Shown here piece by piece: positions 23,765 through 35,621 of a stretch of 64,000 bases of DNA. The position numbers were made by a program, and so were the translations under genes. Every line of letters starts with the position of its first letter. Within the stretch, counting starts at the first letter, position 1. The DNA comes from Thamnidium elegans (lineage: Eukaryota > Mucoromycota > Mucoromycetes > Mucorales > Mucoraceae): assembly GCA_025201345.1 (NCBI GenBank), contig JAIXMG010000001.1, forward strand, positions 2,356,001-2,420,000, written 5' to 3'. The notes under the pieces were generated by a model, which did not search any database, was not told the origin of the DNA, and was given only the letters and a program-made list of their open reading frames with translations.

Positions 23765-24860
23765 CGCACTAAGCCTTTCTTTTACTGATCACATCTTCAT
23801 CTACCATTGTTTCACCATCCTTTGTAATTTGACAAAGCTCATCAAAATTTTCGTGCCATAAAATAGCTTGGCGTTGTTGTAATAGTTTTCGAGCAATTTC
23901 TACTGAAGGGAGAGAAGTTGGGAGTGATGACTTTGTACGAAGTGAGCCTGCCAAGGTGATTCATAATTTTCTTGCGGACTTCAGTAGAAATGAAAGTTTG
24001 TATAGTTAATAAATACTCAATCCACTATAAATGTGCTGTTCATGCTCTAGTATTTGACCATACACTTGGATAGGAAAAGTGTCCTTAGTGATGCGTGGTT
24101 CCATTTGCGCCAATCCAAGCATTTGACATGTAAGCTGATGTTGTCTTCTTAAAATTTTCATATGGAGTTGACAATCAGCCAACACATATGTATAGCGATG
24201 TGATTGAGTATTTTCTTGAGAAACCAGAAAGGCGGCCTTTGAAAACTGAATACCTGTAGCAATGAGTAAACCAGACAAGTGCTTTTGAAGCATTTTTTGA
24301 ACCCAAACTGGCCAGAGTAATTGATCTATAATGGGCACTGCTAAAATAGCAAATATAGATGTCAAGGTTCTTTTTCAGACTGGGGCAAAAAGATCTTCTT
24401 TATTAACGTCCATATAGCCAGTAGAGGTGATTACTGTTAACGTCAACAATAAAATAAAACCAGTTCGAGGGTACTTGGAGACTAAAAAACAGTACCACAT
24501 GTATTTAAAATACAAGAGTTAAAATTCCCAATACGTAAGGTCTTTCATTTTAATAAACAGATGTATCCGGCAACAGCACCAATAATCGTGGCTAAAAGAT
24601 GAAACAAGCATTGAAGTGCAGTAGATCCCACAGTAAAATTAAATGCAACCATTGCGGAAAGTAAACCCCATTGACCATGGTTATTCTGTGTAAAAACTTA
24701 TAGAGTTATTAACAATTACCACTAAAATGTTATGCATAATTACATTATAAAGCTCATTTACTGTAGGGAATCTAGGACGCCATGTCCTGAACAGTCGATT
24801 GCATGCCCACCTTCATATAAGCCGTACTATCAAATACTAAAATAAAGTAGGATTAGTAAT
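23765..24860 (-). pseudogene. Relic of an aromatic-acid-exporter-like (ArAE/DUF2421, Bre4-type) membrane protein
   Basis: Minus-strand pieces, upstream to downstream: FDSTAYMKVGMQSTVQDMAS ending in a stop (about 24835-24770), GLLSAMVAFNFTVGSTALQC followed by LFHLLATIIGAVAGYICLLK (about 24680-24545, hydrophobic helices), IDQLLWPVWVQKMLQKHLSG with MEPRITKDTFPIQVYGQILE (24365-24006), and 23954-23769. The LLWPxWxRxxLRxxLS block, the PRLKGPFP-like segment and the helices are typical of fungal DUF2421/fusaric-acid-resistance-like proteins. Stops and missing parts indicate a dead gene. The family name is from memory of the motif pattern. Confidence 0.55.
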
Positions 24861-25226
24861 ATGTGTATCCTAATGGTACTTTTGTCATCCTCTTAATTCT
24901 CTAATCGCAAAAGCAATGAGAATAGAAAGTGGAGCACAACCTTTTCACTATGCATATAAGAGGTGGTATACCCACCGAATGAATGCTATATTATAGATTT
25001 ATATTGTCATAAAAGCAGATCTTTATGCTAGGGGAGAAAAGTTGGTAAAACTGGTAGTCATATAAATAAAGGAATGAGATGAAAAAATGATGTCGTATAC
25101 TTCGGATGACGTATATGGTTCATTTTAATATTTTTATTGGTAACAAAAAAGTTTTTGCATAGTTTTTTAATCCACAATACCTCTTTTGATTGACATTTGA
25201 CTTCATTACGTTCAATCTAAACAACA

Positions 25227-27220
25227 TTGAATCTTTCTGGTAACATGAGCGATTCTAATACCAAATGGGTTCTCTCAAGCTATAAACCTGGCACGCATTT
25301 TCCAGCACTAGGCTTTGCTAAACACTCTCGGTGTGAAGACTGGTCATCATGCGTTTCGTCATTGCGTGTTGCGTTGAATGATATTGCGCAGCTGAAGCTC
25401 AAGAAAAAAGATAATCATAGAGACTGTATACTTTGGACTAGAAATGCGCGACATAAGCCGGAAAAGGTGAGAACACCTTAGTATATTTATGGCGTTGCCT
25501 ATATTAATAGAGACTCAATATCTAGACCCTGGACACCATACTTGTCAAACAGTATTTTTATTTAAAAGCTTGAGAAAAATTTATGGTGAACAAGAGCTTT
25601 CTTAAGCAGACGATGAAAAATAAGACAGTCGAGTATGAAATTGCGATGCTAGAATCTCAAGTCCCAGAATCTCAAGTCGCAGAATCTCATACCCAAAGTA
25701 GTCCAGATGTTGAAGAGCACAATGCAGAATTTGAAGCAATGTTCAAGAAATTGGATAACTCTTTAAAATGGTTTCTCTCTACTGGGAAGTGCGTAGACAA
25801 CGAATTATTCGTATTTGGGATTCAATGTTCTGCAGATCATCCTAGCAGGTCGCTGATTATAGACCCGTACGACGAGAATTATGCGCAGTACAAAATTTTC
25901 ACACCAGAGTGATATATTGTTAAAATATGAGTTTTATAATTTCGTTAAAAGTCAAAAATAAGATGGTTTTTATTAATTTGCAAAAGGAAAGTTATTTTAT
26001 ATGAAAGTGAGATTTGAATTCAATGACAGTTGAATTGAATGTGTTAAATATATCCGCTTATAGATTATTGACAAAATAGGTGACGTTTGTGTAAAAGGGA
26101 AAATGGTGATTTTCCTGGTGCACCACAAATATTCTAAATAAGTTCTTTAGCTGGAATCTTAATTATTACACTGAGTAAATAATTAAGCTTGTCAAATAAG
26201 ATCCAACGCAGATCTTAAATAGTAATCAAAAGGTTAGATATATAGCTGGTATATATCGCAGAGGAACTCGAAGAAATCAAGCTATACCAAAAAAAACCAA
26301 TGCCACTCCCGACAAAAGAATTCAAAGCCTTTTTAAACAGTTATAATCATGACTCCTCACAAAAAATTCGTACTGCATTAGGCGCGAACCATCAATTTCA
26401 TGCTAATTACGACAAAGATATAAACGCAGACGAAGATTGGGTCAACCACGTGGTACATTCGTTAGTCAGGGAATATGAATTCGGAAATATGGATCGTCAA
26501 CACACTGAAGCCTGGTATCAATATCACATTTGGTCAATGATAGAGTCCTGTTTCGACAAGGTCAAAGGGATCGAGGCTGTGACAAGTGAAAGCGCTAGCC
26601 TTGGTAGCAAAAGAAGAATGAATCAAAATCCCACCCCAACAACAATCAACAACATGTCTCGTCTCGCCTACGGTCATAAATGTGATCTTGTGTTCCGGCA
26701 GTATGATAATGGCCACAACTTACCATTGGAGTTTGGTGGTAGTGAGGCAAAACCCAAAATTGAAGAAGATTATGGCACCAATTTCATGAAGGAAGGATTC
26801 ATTAAATTGCCTAGAATGCTCAAAGACATGATGGATGCATTGCTCAAAGCGATTGTCTATGATAACCGATCAACTGCGATTCGTACTGTTGGTATTTTAC
26901 ATTCCGGATTGTTGTGTACCATGGTCGAATTAAATAGACCTACTACTTATGTTTCTCGTGTTTCCCGTGGCAAAAAGATCGAGATCAGCAGCAAAATAGA
27001 AAAATTTGGTTCGACGGTATTACCCGTCATCTTGTCTTATTGGGTTTGTTGCGAGATTGTGAAAGATGTGCTGAATGTCGTTGTGAATACCCTCTATGTA
27101 GATAATAACGATGATTTTCCTTGGCTTGATACCTGTTTAGAGAGACCCTTGTTGCCTTCAATGCCCGCCACCTCCTCCTCAAGTGAAACAAGCCGAAAGA
27201 AGCAAAAAAGTCGTGTGTAA
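25227..27220 (+). CDS. Nuclease-like repeat-family gene, copy 1 (PD-(D/E)XK-like signature), possibly broken
   Basis: Three coding blocks: 25227-25466 (IAQLKLKKKDN...LWTRNARHKPEK, donor GAAAAG|GTGAGA), 25583-25912 (ELFVFGIQC) and about 26262-27220, the 26300-27220 frame being 306 aa. In the last block D129 (CDLVF) and E149-A-K151 (LEFGGSEAK) form a D-x19-E-x-K arrangement typical of PD-(D/E)XK nucleases. Upstream of it lies REYEFGNMDRQHTEAWYQYH, and downstream KLPRMLKDMMDALL, GILHSGL, RPTTYVSRV and KFGSTVLPVI. The same order of blocks occurs in the decayed copy at 49.35-50.78 kb, so this is a repeated family. The splice between blocks two and three does not keep frame with obvious sites (TGA at 25910), so copy 1 may be interrupted. 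The function is inferred, not known. Confidence 0.55.
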
Positions 27221-27374
27221 AATGTGGTATTTGATATAAATAGCGCACATAATGAAAACAAGTAAATAACATGAATACCACAAAGGATTTCGAACAAGAC
27301 AGCTATTTTTATTCAATAAAAATAACTATACCAGTATTCAAAAATACTACTAATAATACCAAAGTTGTTTAATT

Positions 27375-27882
27375 TGAACTATTTGATTTTTTACAATGTG
27401 TTCTTTAATCTTTAAATAGTCTACAAATATTATTATGTTAATGTGTTTTATAGTGAGAGAAAAAAAGGGTTTTATTTACCAAAAGGAAAACAAGCATTAT
27501 TTGCTTTAATAATAGTTTTTATCCCTATTATAGGTGATCCAGTTGAAAAACTTCTCATAACATCACGTCTCTGTTTATCGCTTTCAGCCGCTCCAATATA
27601 TTTAGTTACAATTGATTTGTATTTTTTTGCATACTTTACATGATCATCCTAAGAGAGATATAAGGTCAATACGGCTAATAGACTTTAATAAATTTTAATA
27701 TTTACCTTTGTCAAAAAATATGTTGTGTGATCTCGATATGATAATTCATCGAGTATTTCAGTAACTCAAGAAACATGATATTTTTTGGAGTTTTAAAATC
27801 CGGCGAGATAACAAACGCCAAAGAGGAGGCAAAAGCAGTAATTGCTAAAGATAGTATACCGATTAGATTATATAATTTCATT
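27375..27882 (-). pseudogene. 5'-end relic of a UGT gene (exons 1-3 partial)
   Basis: 27882-27717 corresponds to UGT exon 1, including the signal-peptide region. A small deletion removes the GGSSH loop, and an in-frame TGA follows. 27650-27480 matches exon 2, and 27420-27375 matches the start of exon 3 (DYLKIKEHIVKN type). Similarity stops abruptly at about 27375, so the catalytic C-terminal half was lost by truncation. Closest to copies A and C. Confidence 0.8.
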
Positions 27883-27917
27883 GATGAAAAAGAAAAGGAA
27901 TATACAGTATTTATATA

Positions 27918-28227
27918 CTAGCCGTCTTATGCTCGCTACGCTCATTCTGGGAAACAAGGCCGGTCTTTTCTTCCGCGTTTTTTATTTCGAGTAACTGCCG
28001 TTTAAATAACATCTTTCTTATACTGCAATTGTTAAAGTTTTAACACAGGGTAAAGATCCTACTTCCTTTTTCTTTTCTAAGTATTACTATTCGGGGGATC
28101 AAGTTTTTTTATTGCAGCATAGCGAAGGTCCAAAAAAATATGGTTAGGCTGAAAGACAAGCGGCAGCCCTCCTGAAGGATCAGCTTAGGGCTGATTATCA
28201 TGAGCGTAACGAGCATCAAGCAGTTAG
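27918..28227. mobile_element. 310-bp MITE-like element with 28-bp imperfect TIRs
   Basis: 27918-27945 (CTAGCCGTCTTATGCTCGCT, then ACGCTCAT) is the inverted complement of 28200-28227 with about 6 mismatches. The inner 17 nt (ATGCTCGCTACGCTCAT) differ at one position. The ends are flanked by TA-rich sequence compatible with a TA target duplication. There is no coding capacity inside. The GC-richer ends stand out from the AT-rich surroundings. A Tc1/mariner-dependent MITE is the likeliest class. Confidence 0.65.
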
Positions 28228-29276
28228 TATGTTTATATATGATTAATATTGTAGGAAAAATGTTACTGCAAAAAAAAACGAACTGATCTTTTTGTTTATT
28301 TGCAATATTAGACAACTTATGTATTCTTACTTTCTGTTAATGCTAACTAGTAGATCCAAGTTAATCTTATCACTTTCCTTTTTTTTCCTTTTTTTTTATC
28401 AAGCATTATTCCCAAAGACCACGGTTTTTATAACGTCTCGACTAGTCGATACTCAATAAAACTTTTTGATAACTTATTCTATCATCGTATTTAACCCACT
28501 TTTATCGTCACTGATTTTAAGTTATTGATAGTTATTTTTTGTTTGAGCCTTAATTCAAGAAGTATGCTAAAAGAATACTAAACATTGTTACGGCATTTAC
28601 AATTAAAACAGAATGAAAGTTCTTGGTAATAAATAAACTATTAAGATATACTACTTGGTTTTCTTAAAGTATTCCTCTATAATGCCTCTCTGATCAACTC
28701 CCATTTATTTAAATACAGCTCTTGGAACATAACAGACCTAGGATTAATTGTTGGTATATCATTACTATAGGTCATATAAACCTCATTTACTTTATTCTTT
28801 GTGAATCTATTTGTATTCCCCATTCTCTTTGAGCCGATATAGTCCCTTCATAATTAATACATCGTTTGACTTTTACTTTATCGAAGACTAGTCATTGGAT
28901 ACCTCCTTTCATAAATAAATAATAACATATAAGTCTTTTAATTAGTTGGTTACTAAACAGTCTGGTGCTCACTACTCTTACTCCTATTTTATTATATGTT
29001 GTTTTTACGCTTTTAATAATCTCCGCCAAACTTTATACTTTTTACTTTAAGCTGGGTCAACATAAAGTGCTCAGTCACAAGGAAATTGCAATAAAGCTGG
29101 AGGACTGTAATTCACTTTTTTTATTCTTCAACTTTTTACTAGATTGTACACAAATATACCAAAAATCTAGAACGTTAATTGAGACCCCCTTGCACAATAT
29201 CCCAAATGATCTCCCCTTGTCTCTTTTGAAACTTTCTTTATATGGACGATATCTTTAGGAGTAAACAAATAATTTA
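28228..29276. other. Intergenic, partly duplicated
   Basis: No convincing gene. The stretch at about 28435-28590 (around CGATACTCAATAA...TTAAGTTATTGATAG) resembles 31465-31600 at equivalent positions downstream of UGT copy D, and 29140-29270 resembles 31650-31750. These are the 3' flanks of duplicated UGT units. Confidence 0.5.
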
Positions 29277-31083
29277 TTAAATAGTTTTCAATTTTTTTTG
29301 AGCGCTAAAGAAATACCGTACACAGTTCCAACTGCCATAACTGAAACAAATAATAAAACTCAATACGAACATATACAAGTCGATGTTATTTGCCTTAATA
29401 AACGACATATTTCTCTTTACATCCATACGATACTCTACTTTACCGTCCTTTTGTACAAACAATACCTCTTCCACAACATCAGCTCCTCTAGCTACCCCTC
29501 TTTCCGATTTAATTTGTACCAGTGCTTTGAATCGGTTGATATTGAATTGAAATTGACCATCTGCGTCTTTTGCCACACGCTCAATAATATTATTCGCGTT
29601 GATTTGCGATTTTTCTCGATTTAAAAATAACCCAATTCCATTTTTCTCAGAGGTTGCAGCTGCACTACCTTGATCACTGAAGAATGGATAAACGACAACA
29701 GGGACACCGGCATAAGATGATTCGTACAGTGAACCAGCTCCACCATGAGTAACAAACATACGTGTGGACTTATGTTGTAAGATTGCCATTTGAGGTGCCC
29801 AATTTAGAAACAAGATATTTTTATTACCTTGACGAAAGCTTTGTACATCGTAGGTTGTATTTGATAATGTAGTAATATAAGATGGAAACATGCCATATTC
29901 ATCACGTGTTGCCCAAATAATACCGTCAATACTTTTTGACTCAAGAGATTCTAAAAGGCCAGTCAATACTAAAGTACCATCCGATTCTTTACAGGACACG
30001 AATTGACCGAATGCTACATAAGCTACTCGTTTATGAGTTGATAGAAAATCTTCAAGGTCAGGCGTTAAACTAGAATAGGATTTTGGAAGGATTGGGCCAA
30101 CAAACTCAACCAAAGGACCTAAAGGTCTTCCCTGTTCAAATCCGAGTGCAGTATTTACAATCTTCACATTATCCTTGTATTTTTCATGCAGGCGAAGAGC
30201 TGGTTTCACACCAAGGGATTTAAATATTTTGTTTTGACTATTGATACTAGATCGTAACATGAAATAGAATCGAGCAGGATTGATGAATTTATAAATGATG
30301 CGATCTCTTAGTGACATGAATTCAGTTGTTGGGTTTTTCATATTGAAAAAATCACTATTAATATAGGGAGCAGAAGTATCTATTGTAAGGTTTATTATTA
30401 AAAAGCTCCCCCCCCCCTTTTTTTAGTAAAGAAATCACTTACCTTGACCCTGCGGAAACGAGGACGTAACTACAAATAAAATGTCTAAACTAATCGCTGC
30501 TTCTATACAAGCTCTATTTATACTATCGCATATAAGTAAATCAATCTGATTTTTTATAACGTGTTCTTTAATTTTTAAATAATCTGTAAATTTGAGTTAT
30601 GTCAATTAATTTGAAGTGTAAAAAATGACAAGAGCAAAAGGTGTAATATTTTACCAGAAGAAAAGGTGGCTGCATTCGCTTCCATGAGGGCTTTGACCCC
30701 TGCTAAAGGAGACTCAGTGGAAAGAATGATTGTGGCTTTACGCCTTTGTTCGCTGTTTACGGTCATTCCAATAGATTCAGTTATTATGGATGGATAGTTT
30801 TTTGTAAAATTTAAGTGATCATCCTAAATATAAGGTTAATGCCAGAGAACACTTTAATGTTTGCGCTTATTTCTACCTTTGTCAAAAAAAAAGTAGTGTG
30901 ACCTCGGTGAGATAATTCGTCAAGTATATTAATAACCCAAGAAACATGCGAGGACCCCCCGTATAAACAATTAAACATGACATTTTTTGGAGTTCTGAAA
31001 TCCGAAGATATAACGAATGTGGAAGAGGAAGCAATAACTGTGGTAGTTAAAGATAATATACTAATTAGATTATATAATTTCAT
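29277..31083 (-). CDS. ER-type membrane UDP-glycosyltransferase (UGT copy C)
   Basis: Exons 31083-30877, 30823-30655, 30583-30443 and 30379-29277 sum to 1620 nt (539 aa), with exon lengths identical to copy A. Signal peptide MKLYNLISILSLTTTVIAS, GGSSHVSW loop, donor signature NWAPQMAILQHKSTRMFVTH with GGAGSLYE and VVVYPFFSDQ, C-terminal TM helix and KKLKTI retrieval tail. Exon 4 is nearly identical to copies A and D over the donor domain, whereas exons 1-2 and the acceptor region (residues 190-260) differ, as expected if substrates differ. The longer in-frame start at 31110 is rejected because TTTTCAG immediately precedes CAATG. Confidence 0.93.
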
Positions 31084-31239
31084 TGCTGAAAAGGAAAAGA
31101 GAGGAAGCATTATTTATGTATAATTGTTTATATACCATATGCGTCCCTGCCTCCTTTTTGTGCGGATAATATACTTCTTTATTTATGATATTACGACGAT
31201 CTATATATTTTTCTTTTTCTGTTTACTTTTAATAGACAT

Positions 31240-31450
31240 AAATGCATCAAATAAATGATAAACAAGAACACTGATATATGCAATACGAGTAAGCCAATAT
31301 TTTGAAATTTTATAGATGGTATAGTTCAACTATCTTCATGTCGTTGAGTTAGTATATCATCAAAATCTGCTCTGCGTAAGACACCATACTTATAATAGGT
31401 CTATGGCATTTTTTTAATAGGGCTCGCTAGCTTCATACTGATTTTTTCAT
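31240..31450 (-). pseudogene. Decayed 3' part of an E-type UGT
   Basis: Nucleotide similarity to copy E (33830-34045) is visible: the segments around 31325-31345, 31375-31395 and 31415-31440 match the ends encoding SRTMSFIKS, LRGADLVEEV and IKKISIDL-like residues, with indels. It occupies the same position relative to copy C as the 21.6-22.3 kb relic does relative to copy A and as intact copy E does relative to D. Confidence 0.65.
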
Positions 31451-31753
31451 GGTCGGATCGAGCGTCTCGGCGAGCTGATACTCAATAACATGTTTACGTT
31501 AAATATTTATATCACTGTATTTACTCTACTCTAGTCATCATTTATTTTTCCCTTGAGTCTTAAGTTAGAAAGTATATGTTATAAGAAGACCAAAATGATA
31601 AGCTTGGACGTCTATGATACTCTTTTTTTTTTTTTTTTTACTAGACCGTACGCAGACATAGCAGAAATTTAAATTTGGGACCCCTCGTATGCTAAACAAA
31701 ACAATCCAACTGTTCCCTTTACATTTTATTTTTTGTGAAAGATATTTCTTTAT

Positions 31754-33575
31754 CTATATAGTTTTCAGCTTTTTTTGAGTGGTAAAGAAATAACGTACTA
31801 TATTCCAAGTACCATAACAAAGGCAAATGATAAAGCTCGTTACAAAAGTATATAGATCAATATTATTTGCCTTGACAAACGACATGTTTCTCTTTACATC
31901 CATACGATACTCTACTTTACCGTCCTTTTGTACAAACAATACCTCTTCCACAACATCAGCTCCTCTAGCTACGCCTCTCTCTGATCTAATTTGTGTTAAT
32001 GCTTTGAATCGATTCATATTGTATTGAAATTGGCCATCTGCATCTTTTGCCACACGCTCAATAATGTTGTTCGCGTTGATTTGCGATTTTTCTCGATTTA
32101 AAAATAACCCAATTCCATTTTTCTCAGACGTTACAGCCGCGCCATCTTGATCACCAAAGAATGGATAAACAACAATAGGCACTCCAGCATAAGACGATTC
32201 GTATAGTGAGCCAGCTCCACCATGAGTAACAAACATACGTGTGGACTTATGTTGTAAGATTGCCATTTGAGGTGCCCAATTTAGAAACAAGATATCTTTA
32301 TTACCTTGACGGAAACTGTGTACATCGTAGGTTGTATTTGATAATGTAGTAATATAAGATGGAAACATGCCATATTCACCACGCGTTGCCCAAATAATAC
32401 CATCAATACTTTTTGATTCAAGGGATTCTAAAAGGCCAGTCAATACTAAAGTACCATCTGATTCTTTACCGAGTACGTGTTGACCGAATGCTACATAAGC
32501 TACTCGTTTATGAGTTGATAGAAAATCTTCAAGGTCAGGCGTTAAAATGGGATATGATTTTGGAAGGATTGGGCCAACAAACTCAACCAAAGGACCTAAA
32601 GGTCTTCCCTGTTCAAATCCAAGTGCGGTATTTACAAGTTTCACATTATCCTTGTAATTTTCGTACGGGTTACTAACTGGTTTTATACCTAGAGATTTTA
32701 ACATTTTGTTGTGACTATTGATGGTAGATCGTAACCCAAAATAGTATGGGATGGGACTGATGAATTTATGAACAATACGATCTTTTAATGACATGAATTC
32801 AGTTGTTGGGTTTTTCATGCCGAAAAAATCATTATTAATATAGGGAGCAGAAGTATCTATCGTGCAGGGGGGAGGGGGCTATCATTAAAAAAAGTGTTTG
32901 CTTTTCTTTAAAATATACTAATTTACCTTGACCCTGTGGAAATGTAGTTGTAGCAACATATGCAATTTCTAAACTAATCGCTGCTTCTAAACAAGGCCTA
33001 TTTACACTATCGCATATAACTAAGTCAATTTTATTTTTTACAATAAATTCCTTGATCTCTAAATAATCTATAAATTGAGTTGTGTTAATTATTTATTTAT
33101 TTTTTTTAGTTTAGAAAATACTAAATAGCGTGTTATTATTTCTTACCAGTAGGAAAAGTAGCAGCATTTGTTTCAATGATGGCTTTCATACCAGCTGAAG
33201 AAAGCCCAGCCGAAACAATTCTCATGGCCTTATATCTCTGTTCGTCGCTCACAACCTCCCCAACAGATGCAGTTTTTATCGATGGATGGTTTTTTGTAAA
33301 AATTAATTGATCATCCTAAATAGAAGATCAATATCAGAGAAAGATTTAATGTATATATGTATATTTACCTTCGTTAAAAAAGATGTCGTGTGACCCCGAC
33401 GTGATAATTCTTCAAGTATCTCAATAACCCAAGAAATATGTGATGACCCGCCGTACAAACAGCTAAACATGATGTTTTTTGGAGTTCTGAAATCAGAAGA
33501 GATAGCAAATGTAGGAGAGGAAGCAACAGCAGAAGCTACTAAAAATAGTATACTAATTAGACTATATAATTTCAT
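31754..33575 (-). CDS. ER-type membrane UDP-glycosyltransferase (UGT copy D)
   Basis: Exons 33575-33369, 33315-33147, 33067-32927 and 32856-31754 sum to 1620 nt (539 aa). Signal peptide MKLYSLISILFLVASAVAS, GGSSHISW loop, signature NWAPQMAILQHKSTRMFVTH with VPIVVYPFFGDQ, TM helix, KKLKTI tail. It has the same exon lengths as A and C. Its 3' third shares long identical stretches with copy A (for example the antisense text around 31860-32030 and 19710-19880), suggesting recent duplication or gene conversion. Confidence 0.93.
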
Positions 33576-33694
33576 TACTGAAAGAAAAAAAAAGATGAAA
33601 AAGATATAATATTTACATATAGTTGTTTAAATACCACATTATCTATACATGCAAAAAAAAAATTATGCAGATATTTTATACTTGTTTATTGTGT

Positions 33695-35498
33695 CTATGC
33701 ACTCTTATTTTTATGTTTAATTTTAGTAGACGCAAATGACCTAAACAAACGATAAACAAAATACAAGGTAGTTCCAACGAATAACAAGGTCACTGATACA
33801 AGTAGTACGAGTAAATCAATATTTTGAGACTTTATAAATGACATGGTTCGACTAACTTCATATCGATGCGGTAATAGCCCATTGACATTAGTAAAGATGA
33901 CTTCTTCTACAAGGTCGGCTCCACGTAAGATACCATGTTTAGAATGGATCTGAACCATTGCTTTGAATCGATTCACATTGTTTCTGTATTCATCGTTGAG
34001 ATCAATTGATATCTTTTTAATAAGGTCACTCGCTTCAGCTTGATTCATATCATGACTGAGTTGAACACCCAAGTTTTGAGTACTGATCATATAAGAATTA
34101 CTGGGTTGATCACCATAAAAGGGATAGAGTACTGTAGGAACTCCGGCGTACATGGCTTCATGTAAAGAACCAAGTCCGCCATGCGAGACAAAGATCCGAG
34201 TAGCAGAGTGAGATAAAATAGCCATTTGAGGGGCCCAATTTAAAAACAAAGTATTTGAATAATCGTTATTAAACAAGGAAGGTACAGAATAAGTCTTTCC
34301 AGCCGAAGAAACGATCTCCAAAGGAAATTGATCGATTGAATTCCTTGTAGCCCAAATAAACCCATCCAATGCATTTGATTCCATTGCGTCCAAGACAGCG
34401 GTCAAAATTAACGTGATATCAGTCTTTTGAATTTTAACACTTTGACCAAATGCAATATAGGCGACTTTTTTATGATTGTTTAAAAAGGTTTCAATTGGTA
34501 CTGTCAGGTTTGGATAGTTAGTATTCATGATGGGACCGATCAGTTCAACGAGAGGTCCAAGCGGTCTTGCAGGTTCAAATCCAAATAAATTATTAACCAG
34601 TTTTAAAGAGTCTTTCCAGTCGTCTTCAAATGCAGGCATACCTTCAAGAGGTAACCAGCCTAATTTGGATTTGGTTTGTTTCATGGTTTTAATGCTGGAT
34701 TGGATTTCCATGACAACCGATAATGGTCGAACTATTTTGGATACCATACGAGTGATAAAGTCCATGCCGGATGTAGTTGAAGCATTACTTTCTAAAAAGT
34801 TGTTTATATAAGGGGCAGAAGCATCTATTTTATGGTAGTAAAAGTTTTTATTTAATATATATTTTTATTCTTATTTTTATTTTTATTACCTTTGGAAATA
34901 GCTAATGCAGTTGTAATGATGAGAGGGACATTGACATTCTTTGTAATGTCAACACATGGAACAGCAAAGTGATCACATAAAGCAACGTCAAATACAGTAT
35001 TTTCATATATATTTTTATATGCATGCATTTCTATAAATGTAATATATTAGAGTTTTACACACAAATAAAAAAATAAAAATATACATTTACTTTGATCGTA
35101 ACTATTATGAATTGTACCATACATTTCTTTAAAAAAAGCAGCGTTATTAATATAACGAAGCTTGTTACCTACGATGCTTAGGTCAACATCATCAAGACCT
35201 AATGATATAGTATGAAAGCGAGGATGTTTCTTTTCATCCTAGAAGAAAAAAAAGGTGAATAAATGACCCCCTGGACGAAAAAAAAAAAGGGGCATATTAC
35301 ATGTGTTACAAAAGTGATATTATGACCTCTGTTTGCTAATTCTTCGAGAATATTAAGGACCCAATTAATATGAGACGATCCACCGCCTACATTACCAAAC
35401 AAGATATTTTTAGGCTCTCTAAATGTTTCTTTTAATTCAAATGCATTGGATAACGAAAGCGTCATCCATATGACAGCTAGCCATAATACAAGCTTCAT
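33695..35498 (-). CDS. ER-type membrane UDP-glycosyltransferase (UGT copy E, divergent)
   Basis: Exons 35498-35301, 35238-35091, 35030-34890 and 34824-33695 sum to 1617 nt (538 aa). Signal peptide MKLVLWLAVIWMTLSLSNA, GGGSSHINW loop, NWAPQMAILSHSATRIFVSH signature with GGLGSLHEAMYAGVPTVLYPF and YGDQ, C-terminal TM helix, tail KNKSA (KxKxx). Intron positions match copies A, C and D, but the protein is clearly a separate subfamily. Its start lies 123 bp from the stop of the DEAH helicase gene, and its stop is 119 bp from the start of copy D, so the genes are tightly packed. Confidence 0.93.
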
Positions 35499-35621
35499 AG
35501 AATTAATAAAAAAAAATAGAAAATAAAAGAAAGAGAATATATATAAAGTCCGTTGTTTTATTTTACTTTTTCTCTTTATTTACAGCTGACATGTATTTAT
35601 ATATATATATAAAAAAGGGGG

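Noticed and set aside
28965..29258. 97-aa plus-strand ORF
   Set aside because: Hydrophobic, low-complexity AT-rich translation; the segment is the duplicated 3' flank of UGT genes.
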